Positions 16,909 through 25,758 of a stretch of 56,072 bases of DNA are shown here, one piece after another; the stretch's first letter is position 1, and each line of letters starts with the position of its first letter. This DNA is from an uncultured Ruminococcus sp. (lineage in GTDB: Bacteria; Bacillota; Clostridia; Oscillospirales; Ruminococcaceae). The translations under genes and the position numbers were made by a program. The notes below the pieces were generated by a model that did no database searches, was not told where the DNA came from, and saw only the letters and a list, made by a program, of their open reading frames with translations. Location of the stretch: the NCBI GenBank assembly GCA_947627445.1, contig CANQWA010000017.1, positions 1 to 56,072 of the forward strand, given 5' to 3'.

Positions 16909-17679
16909 ATGGCGTTTCACAGCATTTTTGATACACACAGTCATTATACAGACAGTGCCTTTGACAGCGATCGGGAACAGCTTTTGAAAGAACTGCCGGA
17001 GAAGGGCATTGTCCATGGGGTTCTTGCAGGAACAACCATAGAAGACAGCTTACAGGGCATGGCATTGACGGAACAGTTTGACTATCTGACTGCCGCCGTT
17101 GGGATTCACCCGGAGGCTGCCGGCAGTCAGCCCGAAGACTATCTGGCAAAGCTGGCGGCCATGACAGAGCACCCCCGTGTGGTCGCTATCGGTGAGATCG
17201 GGTTGGATTATCATTATGAGGGATATGACCGAAAAAAGCAGATCCGGCTTCTGGAAGAGCAGCTGGATCTGGCGAAAGAATTGGCATTACCGGTGATCCT
17301 TCATGCCAGAGACTGCACAGAGGATTTTTTAAAGATCCTGACAAAACATCGCCCAAGGGGCGTGGTGCATTGTTTTTCCGGCAGTGCAGAGACGGCGGCG
17401 GTTGTGCTGAAACTGGGGCTGTATATCGGGTTTACCGGCGTACTGACATTTTCCCGTGCAAAGAAGGCAAGAAAAGCACTGGCAGTCGTGCCCAAGGATC
17501 GGCTGCTGCTGGAAACAGATTGTCCCTATATGGCGCCGGTTCCGTTCCGGGGAAAACGGTGCGACAGCAGTTTCATTCCGTATACGGCTGGGGCTGTGGC
17601 AGAAGTCTGGGGGACGGATGTGCAGACGGTTCTGGAGCAGACATGCCGGAACGGTGAGATTTTATTCGGGATCGAATGA
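16909..17679 (+). CDS. tatD: TatD-family metal-dependent hydrolase / DNase
   Basis: Protein of 256 residues, the family's usual length, with an amidohydrolase TIM-barrel. Metal ligands are visible in FDTHSHYTD (residues 7-15), the conserved glutamate in IGEIGLDYHYEG (about 96-107), HARDC, HCFSGS and LLLETDCPYMAP. TatD proteins are 3'-5' exonucleases or deoxyribonucleases, with additional proposed roles in tRNA and D-amino-acid metabolism. AGAGGG lies just before the ATG. Its last 18 bases overlap the end of the converging membrane-protein gene. Confidence 0.93.
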   Translation: MAFHSIFDTHSHYTDSAFDSDREQLLKELPEKGIVHGVLAGTTIEDSLQGMALTEQFDYLTAAVGIHPEAAGSQPEDYLAKLAAMTEHPRVVAIGEIGLDYHYEGYDRKKQIRLLEEQLDLAKELALPVILHARDCTEDFLKILTKHRPRGVVHCFSGSAETAAVVLKLGLYIGFTGVLTFSRAKKARKALAVVPKDRLLLETDCPYMAPVPFRGKRCDSSFIPYTAGAVAEVWGTDVQTVLEQTCRNGEILFGIE

Positions 17680-18423
17680 TATTTTTTCTGTCAGCCGCAC
17701 CCGGATACAAAAAAACGTACTTACCGCCGTACAAGCCCTGGGCAATACCCATGGGATTGTCACCACCGGCAGCATCATGACGCCATACCAGACCAGCATC
17801 AAAAGCAGTTCCTTTCGTCCGCCGTACATGGCATCCATCGCCCGTTTCGGCGCAAGCCAGAAAGAACAAGATGGGTCGGAAAAATACACAAAGGGCATAC
17901 AGCAAAGTCCCAGACTGACATAAACATACCCCAGCAGACAAAGCACTGCCAAAACCACCAGTTGCCCTCCTCCGAACAGCCACAGCGCCGCTTCTGTCTG
18001 ATGTGCGCCGGCATAGGAAAGCCGGTATGCCCCGAACAGACAAAGAGGCACGCTCTGGAGCAGGACCGTCCGAATCAGCAGGCTTTCCAGCGCAAGTGCC
18101 AGCATTTTCCACCGGGAAAAGCGCCGTTTTGCTGCCATTTCCGCAGCTTTGGCGCACTGGAGCAGTACCTGCCAGCTGCACCAGTACCAGATCACACAGC
18201 AGATCACAGAGGCAATTGTCTGCACCGGTCTCCATAGGCTTGCCTCGGTAGTCAACAAATCGACAGGCTGAGCCCGCCGCAATAAAAGCACACAAATTGC
18301 CGCTGCGCACCGGAGCGCTGCCAGAAGCACCGCCAGAGCCCCGAGCCGCAGCACGGCAAAGCGCAGTTTTTTCTCTTTTTTCAGCAGTCTGCCGGAAAAT
18401 TGCCAGCCCTCCAGGATATGCAT
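17662..18423 (-). CDS. uncharacterised multi-pass membrane protein
   Basis: Protein of 253 residues not recognised by family. At least five hydrophobic segments are visible, about residues 24-48, 68-88, 110-132, 145-175 and 208-230, with a basic N-terminus (GRLLKKEKKLR). A GGGGGGAG site precedes the ATG at 18423. A second long frame on the same strand (17573-18484) lacks this hydrophobic pattern, so the membrane frame is preferred. It converges on and overlaps the TatD gene by 18 bases, with no terminator between them. Confidence 0.6.
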   Translation of the reverse strand: MHILEGWQFSGRLLKKEKKLRFAVLRLGALAVLLAALRCAAAICVLLLRRAQPVDLLTTEASLWRPVQTIASVICCVIWYWCSWQVLLQCAKAAEMAAKRRFSRWKMLALALESLLIRTVLLQSVPLCLFGAYRLSYAGAHQTEAALWLFGGGQLVVLAVLCLLGYVYVSLGLCCMPFVYFSDPSCSFWLAPKRAMDAMYGGRKELLLMLVWYGVMMLPVVTIPWVLPRACTAVSTFFCIRVRLTEKISFDPE

Positions 18424-18487
18424 TTCCGCTCCCCCCTTTTCTATTAGAAAGTATGGGATAAAATTGCTGGGTTAATCGGTTCACATC

Positions 18488-18520
18488 AAAAAGACGGATA
18501 CATTTCTGTACCCGTCTTTT
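18488..18520. terminator. bidirectional terminator after the pectate lyase gene
   Basis: Stem AAAAGACGG-TACA/TGTA-CCGTCTTTT with T-runs on both strands, 22 bases past the pectate lyase stop codon. It separates that gene from the membrane-protein gene. Confidence 0.85.
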
Positions 18521-18542
18521 TTGGTATAAAACTCTGATAGGA

Positions 18543-21500
18543 TTAGTCCGTTACCGGAAGTGTATCCACAAGATGGACTAAGAATTGCAGCAGAAGAATG
18601 GCGTCATTGGTATCCAGAGCGCTGTTCGCATCACAGTCTGCGTTGGCGAACTGCTGGTTCGTGGTCAGTTTCACCGCATCTGAAAGCGCCTTGTTCAACA
18701 GAATCGCATCGGTCAGGTCGATTTTAGCGTCTACATTGACATCCCCGTACAGGACATTTTCCACTGGCGTGGTGTCAACAGGCGGCAGAAGTGTAACGAT
18801 CGTCGTGGTCGTTGTTTCCCGGGTTGTTGCCGTGGTGTCTGCCGTTTCATGAGATGTTGTGCCGGGCTGCGCTTCTGTAGCGGAAGTGCCGGGAGTATCC
18901 GTGTTTTCTGCTGTGACCGTAGTTGTCGTTGCCTGTTCGGAGGCAGTCGTCTTTATCTCAACGCCGTTTTCCGCAAAGATCATGTAGAACAGATTGGCTG
19001 CGTCTGCCTTGGTGATCGTGTGCTCGCCTGCCGCCACGTCAATCTGAATGATGCCGTCGCCGCTTGCCGTATACTTGGTGCCATCGACCTTGATGGTTGC
19101 CGCTGGTTCTGCCAATACCAATGTGAGAATGCCGTCTGCACTGCCGGTGAATGCAATGCTGGTAGCAGATTCCAGCTTCAGGCACTGTGTCAGAACCTTG
19201 CCGTCATAGTTGACTGTACCCTTGGAAGTAGACAGGTTGCCGGAGATCACATAGAAGTTGCTTTCCAGACCGTTTGCCGTAAAGTCATGGATGTACATGC
19301 TTGCCGGATTAGGATTCACATGGCTGCCGCTGGTTGCGGTTGTCACAGTGGTGACAGTAGCAGAGCCGGATGGAGTTGTTGTTGCAGAGGTGGTAACAGG
19401 AGGCGTCACAACTGTGCCGTTGTCCATATGATAGCCCATGGACTGGAAGCTGCTGGAATCCGCCGTTTCATAGAGACCGCCCGGATTCAGAGAACCGTCT
19501 GCATTTCTCCATGCGGTATGGAAATCGGTACCCTGTGCCGGCGCTTTTGCCATCGAGATAAAGTCGTCGGAGGTGGGACCGCTGAACTTGGTGCCGATCT
19601 TCTGGTTATTGGCAACATCCGTCTTATCGGTTACCTGATAATAGCCGCTGTTGTAGTATACGCCGTTTTTGAAGGTCCCCACAAACTTATCGTTTGCCGT
19701 GCCGCCCTGAAGTTTGCTGTCAGAGAGCAACATGGATGCATCATAATAGGACATGATGTTCTCGAAGTCGCAGCCGTCATCGGTACAGCGATAGCAGGAG
19801 AAGTTGGGCTTTCCTGCGCCTTCGGTATTGTTGTTGACCGCCGTACAGTGGATGAGAGTTGCAAGCTTAGGATTGTTATTGTCGGTAAAGCCGCAGTGAA
19901 GATTCTCAAAGGCGAGACAGTTTTTCACGATGTGGCCTGTGCCGACGCCAGAGCCGCCCAGTTTGAAGCCGTTACCGTCACAGTCGCCATAGCCTTCGCC
20001 GAACTCCGTGAAACCGTTACGGAATGCGATACAGTTCTGAAGCGTTACGACACCGATCGGTCCGGTTTCTGTCTTGGCAAAGAGATCCCAGCCGTCGTCA
20101 CTGTTATTGTAAGCCATACAGCCATCGAACACATTGCCTTCTCCGCAGGTCAGCTTTGCCGCAAAGCCGTCTGCATTTTCCATGCTTGCATCGTCGCAGT
20201 TGTTCTTAGAAGTACAGTTCAGGATCAGGTTATTGCTGGGCCAGTCTGCAATGGATGCTGCACTGGTGTTATAGCGTGAGATCTGCAATCCAGTGTCCTG
20301 GTTGTCGTTGAATACCATCATTTCCATGGTATTGTTGTTACCGGACAGAAGCATGCCGTTGTCCGCAGCCTTGGTAATCTCAAAGCCATAGAAATGCCAG
20401 TAGTCACCATCCAGAACGATACCGCGCTTACCGCTGTCCGCTGCGCCCTGCTTGGTGAAGTCAAAGACAACATCGGCACCGTTATATGCCCGGATGCTCT
20501 TGGGAGCAGAAGCTGTACCGCTGTTGGTGTCGCTAATGGTAATCTGCTCGGAGAATTCGTATACGCCCTCTAACAGGTAGATGGTATGACCGGCTGTCAG
20601 CTTGCCGATGGCATCTGTCACGCTGGCAGGATCACTGGCGGAATCACCGCTGCCCTTGCCGGTAGGAGAACAGAAGATATCTCCTGCGGTAGGCTGATCC
20701 GGCTTGGTGGCAGCTGTTGCCTGACCGCCGGAGCTGACCGTCACCGTAGTGGTGGTCTTGGCGGCTGTGGTTGTTGCCGGCGGTGCGGTGGTTTCTACCG
20801 GATCGGTACTGCTGGTAAAGCCGCTTCCCACTGCAACCAGCTTGGACTCGTAGCGGAGCAGTGCGTCTTGCAGTGCAGTGTTTACATCATAGCTGGCGTC
20901 ATCCACAGCGTTGTCAAATGTCCACTGGAAGTCGCCGCCCTGTACACGTCCGGCATTTGCAGTGACGATAGCAGGAATGTCTTCTGCATCATCCGGTGTA
21001 TAGGAATACATCCCGCTGGATGTGTCGAAATTGTTGTATGCTGTGCCGCCCTGAACTGTCTTGACGGTGCCGGGTATCGTTTCAGACGCCTTGGAAACCT
21101 CGTATGCATCGGAATCGTTTCCTGCCTCCTGATACGTGATATAGCTCTTGGCACCGGTAATGTAGTTGCCGCATGCCTTGATGATGCCGCCGTCCTCGCC
21201 GGAAAAGGTTCCTTCACCTTTGGCGTCTGTGCCCTGCATAGAGCTGAGCATGGGGTTGGGGCAGTTGCGGAAATAGTTGTTCTCCACAAAAGCGGATGCA
21301 CCCATGGTCACACCAACGCCGTATTTGGCGTTTCCGTCAAAGTAATTATTGTAGATATGAACAGAACACGTGCGGATACGGGGATGACGGGAATCCGAGT
21401 GATCGTACCAGTTGTGGTGGTAGGTGGCGTAGTTCTCGGGAGATTCCGTCTTCATGCCCTGAAGGTTGCATTTCCCGTTGTCCCAGAAGTGATTGTAGGA

Positions 21501-22463
21501 ATGGGTGACATAAGTCGAATTCTTGGTGTCCAGTGCGCCGTCGCCCTTTTTCTGGTCAGCATCTGAGCCAGCCTTGCCGTAGAAGAAGTCACAGTGGTGT
21601 ACCCACACGTGATCGTTGCCTTGCTGCAAGCCCAAATCATCGCCTTCGTCACTGTCACAGTTCATAAAGCCCAGATTGCGAATCTCTACGTTGGAAGAAT
21701 TCTTGATACGCAGGCCAAAGCCGTTAAAGGTGGCGTCTGTGCCAATACCCTCCAGGGTAATGCCGCTGGTTACGGCATCAATGAGCAGATCGCCCTTGTC
21801 CAGTACAGCCGGGTCGGTGATATTGCCGATAAAACGGATACAGAGAGAGCCGCCGGCAGTATTACTCTTGAAGTTATCGAGAATTGCCTTGACACCGGTC
21901 ACTGTCGTCTCCTGACCCTTCTTATCCAGCAGAGTGACACGGACGCTGTCCTTATTATCATTGGTGACATAGACGACAGTGGCATTGCTTTTCAGTGTGC
22001 CGTCCTCGTTGTATGCGCCGGAGGATGTGCCGCCCCCTGCCCAGCCAAAACCGCTTCTGTCATGTGCCGTGACGGTGACGGATTTTTCCGCCGCTTTAGA
22101 AGTATCCTCTTTGCCGCTGATCACGGGAACAATCTTCAAGGTGTGGCTGCCGGCTTTCAGTCCCACAGCATCCGCACGGAAACGGTCGGGATACTGACGG
22201 ATCAGCATAGAGTCTATTTGTGTGCCGTCTACATAGACGTTATAGCCGGCGGCATTTGTCACTGCGCCCCATTCCGCATAAGCGGCTTCATTGACGCCGG
22301 CAGCATCGATAATAGACACCGATGCGCTGCTGGCACGGACAACAGAAACTGCCGCATCGGTCACAGGCAGCGTTCCACCCGCAGATGCCGGCAGAGTATG
22401 CACAACTGCTGCCGCAGCCAAGACTGCTGCAACCAGTGTCCGGCTCCATTTTTGGGTCTTCAT
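18543..22463 (-). CDS. secreted PL1-PL9 pectate lyase with C-terminal dockerin
   Basis: Protein of 1306 residues. Signal peptide at 1-29 (KWSRTLVAAVLAAAAVVHTLPASAGG), a fibronectin-like stretch (about 30-130), then a PL1 pectate lyase domain (about 150-540) with the RHPRIR arginine motif. After a Thr/Pro linker comes a PL9 domain (about 595-1000) with SDDGWDLFAKTETGP and GNGFKLGGSG. Next is a small all-beta module (about 1055-1175), possibly a CBM77-like pectin-binding domain, a Thr-rich linker, and a type I dockerin (about 1238-1306) with two EF-like repeats, GDVNVDAKIDLTDA and DCDANSALDTNDA. Both lyases cleave homogalacturonan by beta-elimination; the dockerin attaches the enzyme to a cellulosomal scaffoldin. 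The architecture resembles R. flavefaciens RfPL1/9. Start chosen at the ATG after GAGGAGGAA; the 24 upstream codons are leader. Confidence 0.9.
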   Translation of the reverse strand: MKTQKWSRTLVAAVLAAAAVVHTLPASAGGTLPVTDAAVSVVRASSASVSIIDAAGVNEAAYAEWGAVTNAAGYNVYVDGTQIDSMLIRQYPDRFRADAVGLKAGSHTLKIVPVISGKEDTSKAAEKSVTVTAHDRSGFGWAGGGTSSGAYNEDGTLKSNATVVYVTNDNKDSVRVTLLDKKGQETTVTGVKAILDNFKSNTAGGSLCIRFIGNITDPAVLDKGDLLIDAVTSGITLEGIGTDATFNGFGLRIKNSSNVEIRNLGFMNCDSDEGDDLGLQQGNDHVWVHHCDFFYGKAGSDADQKKGDGALDTKNSTYVTHSYNHFWDNGKCNLQGMKTESPENYATYHHNWYDHSDSRHPRIRTCSVHIYNNYFDGNAKYGVGVTMGASAFVENNYFRNCPNPMLSSMQGTDAKGEGTFSGEDGGIIKACGNYITGAKSYITYQEAGNDSDAYEVSKASETIPGTVKTVQGGTAYNNFDTSSGMYSYTPDDAEDIPAIVTANAGRVQGGDFQWTFDNAVDDASYDVNTALQDALLRYESKLVAVGSGFTSSTDPVETTAPPATTTAAKTTTTVTVSSGGQATAATKPDQPTAGDIFCSPTGKGSGDSASDPASVTDAIGKLTAGHTIYLLEGVYEFSEQITISDTNSGTASAPKSIRAYNGADVVFDFTKQGAADSGKRGIVLDGDYWHFYGFEITKAADNGMLLSGNNNTMEMMVFNDNQDTGLQISRYNTSAASIADWPSNNLILNCTSKNNCDDASMENADGFAAKLTCGEGNVFDGCMAYNNSDDGWDLFAKTETGPIGVVTLQNCIAFRNGFTEFGEGYGDCDGNGFKLGGSGVGTGHIVKNCLAFENLHCGFTDNNNPKLATLIHCTAVNNNTEGAGKPNFSCYRCTDDGCDFENIMSYYDASMLLSDSKLQGGTANDKFVGTFKNGVYYNSGYYQVTDKTDVANNQKIGTKFSGPTSDDFISMAKAPAQGTDFHTAWRNADGSLNPGGLYETADSSSFQSMGYHMDNGTVVTPPVTTSATTTPSGSATVTTVTTATSGSHVNPNPASMYIHDFTANGLESNFYVISGNLSTSKGTVNYDGKVLTQCLKLESATSIAFTGSADGILTLVLAEPAATIKVDGTKYTASGDGIIQIDVAAGEHTITKADAANLFYMIFAENGVEIKTTASEQATTTTVTAENTDTPGTSATEAQPGTTSHETADTTATTRETTTTTIVTLLPPVDTTPVENVLYGDVNVDAKIDLTDAILLNKALSDAVKLTTNQQFANADCDANSALDTNDAILLLQFLVHLVDTLPVTD

Positions 22464-22547
22464 GGTCAATTCCTCCTCGTCTTTATTATGACTCGATTTT
22501 TCGGAGATACCGTTTTTTGGAAAAAAATTTTCCATCTATCCGATGTT

Positions 22548-22576
22548 ATTGTACACCTAATTCGCCTTTGTGTCAA
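22548..22576 (-). promoter_or_regulatory. promoter of the pectate lyase gene
   Basis: Minus-strand TTGACA (22571-22576), 17-bp spacer, TACAAT (22548-22553). The leader is about 80 bases. The remaining 22577-22762 stretch, up to the opposing promoter, shows no gene and no clear structure. Confidence 0.85.
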
Positions 22577-22762
22577 TCAACATTTTTCACAAACTTTGTA
22601 GAATCTTTATAGGCATGATCAACAAATCCGTTAGATACGTGATTGTGCCCTGGCAAAAAGGGTATGTCCCGCCGGATTCCCTCATAAAATCTGGGTGACC
22701 CGTGTCTCTTTCCGCCCCGGAAAACTGCCCCCGAAAACATTGTCCAATACCGGAAAAAAGTG

Positions 22763-22791
22763 TTGACAAATGACTATCTGTTGTTTATAAT
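22763..22791 (+). promoter_or_regulatory. promoter of the L,D-transpeptidase gene
   Basis: Consensus TTGACA (22763-22768), 17-bp spacer, TATAAT (22786-22791), about 40 bases upstream of the start codon. Confidence 0.88.
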
Positions 22792-22838
22792 AGTATTATA
22801 TAGCATAGAGAAAGATCAAAAGAAAGGATCGATGAACC

Positions 22839-24995
22839 GTGCAATCAGATCAGGAGAAAACAAAAAACAATGCACCCCAGCTCATGTCCAAAGATGAGAT
22901 GCGGGAGAAAATAAAGGCTTCACTGTCGGCAGGCAATTCCCCGGCGAAAGGCCCTGGAAACAGTGCCAGATCACAACCGTCTCAGGATGTAGACGCTCTG
23001 GTAAGAGAGGTCTCTGCCCGGAAACAGGAAAGCGCACGCCGAAAAGAAGCTGCTTCTGAAAAGAAGCCGGAGAGCGTTCCGCCTAAAGAAGCTGCTCCGC
23101 CCCGAAAAGAAGCCGCAGCACAGGAGAAAACGGCGGTGACTGCCCCGAAACCAGAAAGTACGCCGCAGAAGCAGCCTTCTATGCCCCGAAGAGGGGAAGC
23201 TGCATCTCCGAAAACGGAAGCTTCTGCGCCGAAAAAGGAAACGGAACTGCAGAAGAAAGAAGCACCGGCTGCTGAACCAGCCGAAGAAACCATGGAAGAA
23301 AAAATGCGCCGCATCAAGGAAGCCATGTCTGCCAAGCGGGCGGAGTTCGAGGAGACGGTTCACGAAAAGAAGCCGAAGAAGCAGAATACCTTTGAGGAAA
23401 ATCGGGATGCAGACACAGAAAAACCTGCTGTCAAAAAGACCGAGCCGCATGACGTGAAAAATACGCCGGTTTATCGGGAATATCCCACAGAAAAACGATC
23501 CCCCCGGAATCCGGTGTACCGTGAAAAACCAGCGGCAATGCATACTGCTGTGCCGGAAGCAGAAAAAAGCCGGGATGGTCTGTTTGTGGGAAGATCCGCA
23601 AAGGTAATTCTGACGGTCTGCATTGTAATCCTGATCGCTATTGCTGCGGTATATTTCGGCGGTCTTATCCGATACAGGGGAAAATTTCTGCCCCATACAT
23701 TTGTGAACGGCATGGACATCTCCGGTATGACAGAGAGCGAGGCAGAGGATGCCATTTTGAAAACAGCCCAGGAACAGAGCATTACCTTTGTGACAAAAAG
23801 CGGCGAACAGATCGTATTTCAGGGTTCTTCTTACGGCTGCACGGCAACGCTGCCCAACGGAGCACTGGAGGATGCCGCTTCAGAAAATCTGGGGCTATGG
23901 TTTGTCAAGATATTCCGTCAGAGTGATTATGAGGTACAACTGAACGAATTCTATTCGGAGACAAATCTGGCAAGTCTGATTGCCGCTTATGATTGGGGCG
24001 ATGTTGCGCCTACCGATGCAGAGATCGTAAAGGATGCAGACGGAACATTTTCCATTCAGCCGGAGGATGACGGCAATCTGGTAGACGTGCAGAAGCTGTC
24101 GGATTATGCGCTGTCCGAAATGCGGTTCGGGAACCATATCATTACCATGGAGGACAGCGGCTGTTATGCCAAGGCTTCTGTCCGTTCAGAGGATCTGGAG
24201 GAAACTCTCGCCATTTATCAAAAGATCGGGCAAATCGAGATCACCTATTCCATGGAAGATCGGCAGGAGAATATCGATCCTACCGGAACAGAGACGATCT
24301 CTAATGCCACACTCATGGACTGGATCGATACAGATTCCGGTGATCTCACACTGGATAAGGCAAAGGCAACGGACTGGATTCAGCGGCATATTGCAGATCC
24401 GTATGATACGTTTGTGACGGGATACAGCAGAACTTTTCAATCTACACTGGACGGCACCATCGAACTTCCCATTGGTTCTACCGGAACATATGGATGGAAA
24501 ACGGATGTAGAAGCAACGGTTTCCAAACTGGAAGAACATATCAAAGAAGGTAAACCCATTACCATTGAGCCGGTGTACAAAGTAGAAGGCTTCCGTAAGG
24601 GAGATGATTCCGGCAATACGTACATTGAGGTGGATATCTGCCATCAGAAACTGTTCTATTATGTGAACGGCGAACTATATGTAGAGACAGATTGTGTGAC
24701 AGGAATGGCGACAGATCCCAGCCGTGTCACACCGCCAGGTGCCTTCAAGGTATGGTCGAAAGAATCCCCCCGTGTTCTGGGAACGATGGAAGTGCAGGGC
24801 TATGAGACTCTGGTGCAGTACTGGATGCCCATTGATTATACCGGTATCGGGCTGCATGACCTGAACCGAAGCGCTTACGGCGGAACGATCTATCAGTATA
24901 ACGGCTCGCACGGCTGTATCAATCTGCCGCTGAGTGTTGCAGCTGAGATCTATAACAAGGTCGAGATCGGCACGCCGGTAATCGTTGTTCCCTAA
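22839..24995 (+). CDS. membrane-anchored L,D-transpeptidase (YkuD)
   Basis: Protein of 718 residues. Residues 1-250 form a cytoplasmic region of low complexity rich in Lys, Glu, Ala and Pro, with repeated KKEA-like units. One membrane span follows at about 255-277 (VILTVCIVILIAIAAVYFGG). The outer part has a peptidoglycan-binding-4-like region with a double repeat (about 285-560) and a C-terminal YkuD domain (about 585-718) with SHGCINLP, the catalytic cysteine being near residue 693. It would form 3-3 crosslinks in peptidoglycan. The start is GTG at 22839 after AGAAAGGA. The long cytoplasmic region is larger than in most relatives. Confidence 0.88.
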   Translation: MQSDQEKTKNNAPQLMSKDEMREKIKASLSAGNSPAKGPGNSARSQPSQDVDALVREVSARKQESARRKEAASEKKPESVPPKEAAPPRKEAAAQEKTAVTAPKPESTPQKQPSMPRRGEAASPKTEASAPKKETELQKKEAPAAEPAEETMEEKMRRIKEAMSAKRAEFEETVHEKKPKKQNTFEENRDADTEKPAVKKTEPHDVKNTPVYREYPTEKRSPRNPVYREKPAAMHTAVPEAEKSRDGLFVGRSAKVILTVCIVILIAIAAVYFGGLIRYRGKFLPHTFVNGMDISGMTESEAEDAILKTAQEQSITFVTKSGEQIVFQGSSYGCTATLPNGALEDAASENLGLWFVKIFRQSDYEVQLNEFYSETNLASLIAAYDWGDVAPTDAEIVKDADGTFSIQPEDDGNLVDVQKLSDYALSEMRFGNHIITMEDSGCYAKASVRSEDLEETLAIYQKIGQIEITYSMEDRQENIDPTGTETISNATLMDWIDTDSGDLTLDKAKATDWIQRHIADPYDTFVTGYSRTFQSTLDGTIELPIGSTGTYGWKTDVEATVSKLEEHIKEGKPITIEPVYKVEGFRKGDDSGNTYIEVDICHQKLFYYVNGELYVETDCVTGMATDPSRVTPPGAFKVWSKESPRVLGTMEVQGYETLVQYWMPIDYTGIGLHDLNRSAYGGTIYQYNGSHGCINLPLSVAAEIYNKVEIGTPVIVVP

Positions 24996-25149
24996 GAACC
25001 TGTGTTCATCAGCATCTATGCTTGTCTTTTCGGCAAATTTGTCTGATAACTGGAACGGGATGCAAGAATTTCAGAGGCAAGAGGCAAGAAAAGCGGACTA
25101 CTCCATCTATGCTTGCTTCTTGTCTCTTGCTTTGGATAGGAGACGTTTT
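24996..25149. repeat. gap with inverted repeat, between the transpeptidase and DUF2752 genes
   Basis: Directly after the transpeptidase stop is TAAGAACCTGTGTTC, a degenerate relative of the AGAACNNGTTCT palindrome. CATCTATGCTTG occurs twice (near 25013 and 25102). GCAAGAGGCAAGAA (25077 on) pairs with TTCTTGTCTCTTGC (ending 25130) as a large hairpin just before the ribosome-binding site. CTTGCTTCTTGTCTCT at 25112-25127 recurs exactly at 44071-44086. Confidence 0.55.
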
Positions 25150-25569
25150 ATGTCAGTTGTTTCTTGGGCAGAGCGAAAAAAAGCTGCTGCTTGCTGTTTG
25201 CTCCTTCTGGCAGCCGGAATCGTTTTGCTTTTGCTGCGCAATGCCATCACGGCGTTTGCGCATAGTGATGCCTTTCCGGATTGTACCTTTCGCCGGCTGA
25301 CAGGATGGCTTTGTCCGGCTTGTGGAAATACACGGGCAGGACTGGAGATTCTGCACGGGCATTTTTTTCGGGCGTTTGGATATAATCCCATGATGCCATT
25401 GGTGGTGCTGGTTTTGGGGCTGCTGTATGGAGAGACGGTTCTGACTGCTTTCGGAAAGCGCGTGCGGCTTTTTCCCAGAAGCAATTTGCTGCTGTTTACG
25501 GGTATTGGGATTGTGCTGGTTTATGATGTGGTACGGAATTTTTTTCCGGAAATCACCCTTTGTCTTTAA
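25150..25569 (+). CDS. DUF2752 membrane protein
   Basis: Protein of 139 residues with the DUF2752 signature CPACGNTRA (about residue 54) between hydrophobic segments (about 15-35, 75-95, 115-132). The function of the family is unknown. The reading frame is open for 55 more codons upstream, overlapping the transpeptidase end, but AGGAG lies 8 bases before the ATG at 25150 and the upstream part is the repeat-bearing gap. It probably shares the transpeptidase promoter. Confidence 0.8.
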   Translation: MSVVSWAERKKAAACCLLLLAAGIVLLLLRNAITAFAHSDAFPDCTFRRLTGWLCPACGNTRAGLEILHGHFFRAFGYNPMMPLVVLVLGLLYGETVLTAFGKRVRLFPRSNLLLFTGIGIVLVYDVVRNFFPEITLCL

Positions 25570-25615
25570 TACTACTCTTCCAAAATCCAATGATCCATTT
25601 ACTGGAATTCAGAGG
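25568..25615 (-). repeat. hairpin ending in GAGTAGTAT, copy 3 (degenerate)
   Basis: On the minus strand an imperfect stem CTCTGAATTCCA/TGGATTTTGGAAGAG is followed by TAGTATTAA. It directly follows the DUF2752 stop codon. Confidence 0.5.
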
Positions 25616-25624
25616 ATTGGTATC

Positions 25625-25636
25625 AGAACCTGTTCC
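25625..25636. repeat. AGAACNNGTTCC, variant palindrome
   Basis: AGAACCTGTTCC, one base off the AGAACNNGTTCT motif, fused to the start of the TGTTCCGYATC repeat. Confidence 0.5.
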
Positions 25637-25679
25637 GCATCTTCAAACCGCCGTCCTTCCGGCAGATTTTATCGAATGC
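25631..25679. repeat. dispersed hairpin repeat, copy 2 (TGTTCCGYATC family)
   Basis: TGTTCCGCATCTTCAAACCG and the following CCTTCCGGC match the copy at 10808-10859 at most positions. The closing pair is GCAT/ATGC instead of GTATC/GATAT, so pairing is kept while the bases differ. Confidence 0.7.
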
Positions 25680-25690
25680 TTTTTTAAACG

Positions 25691-25724
25691 AAAACCGAAC
25701 GCTCATCGGGAGCCGTTCGGTTTT
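25691..25724. terminator. bidirectional terminator between DUF2752 and cellobiose phosphorylase genes
   Basis: Perfect 11-base stem AAAACCGAACG/CGTTCGGTTTT with T-rich tails on both strands. It serves the two converging transcripts. Confidence 0.88.
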
Positions 25725-25758
25725 CTTTATCTATAGAGACTAACTTAGATCGCTGGAA

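Noticed and set aside
17573-18484. 303-codon alternative frame overlapping the membrane-protein gene
   Set aside because: Lacks the membrane pattern and overlaps the TatD gene much further; the 253-residue frame has a good ribosome-binding site and hydrophobic segments.
18849-20279. 476-codon plus-strand frame opposite the pectate lyase gene
   Set aside because: Cysteine-rich, featureless translation antisense to clear PL9 and dockerin coding sequence.
24985-25149. Longer N-terminus for the DUF2752 protein
   Set aside because: The extra 55 codons overlap the transpeptidase end and the repeat-bearing gap; AGGAG before the ATG at 25150 marks the start.
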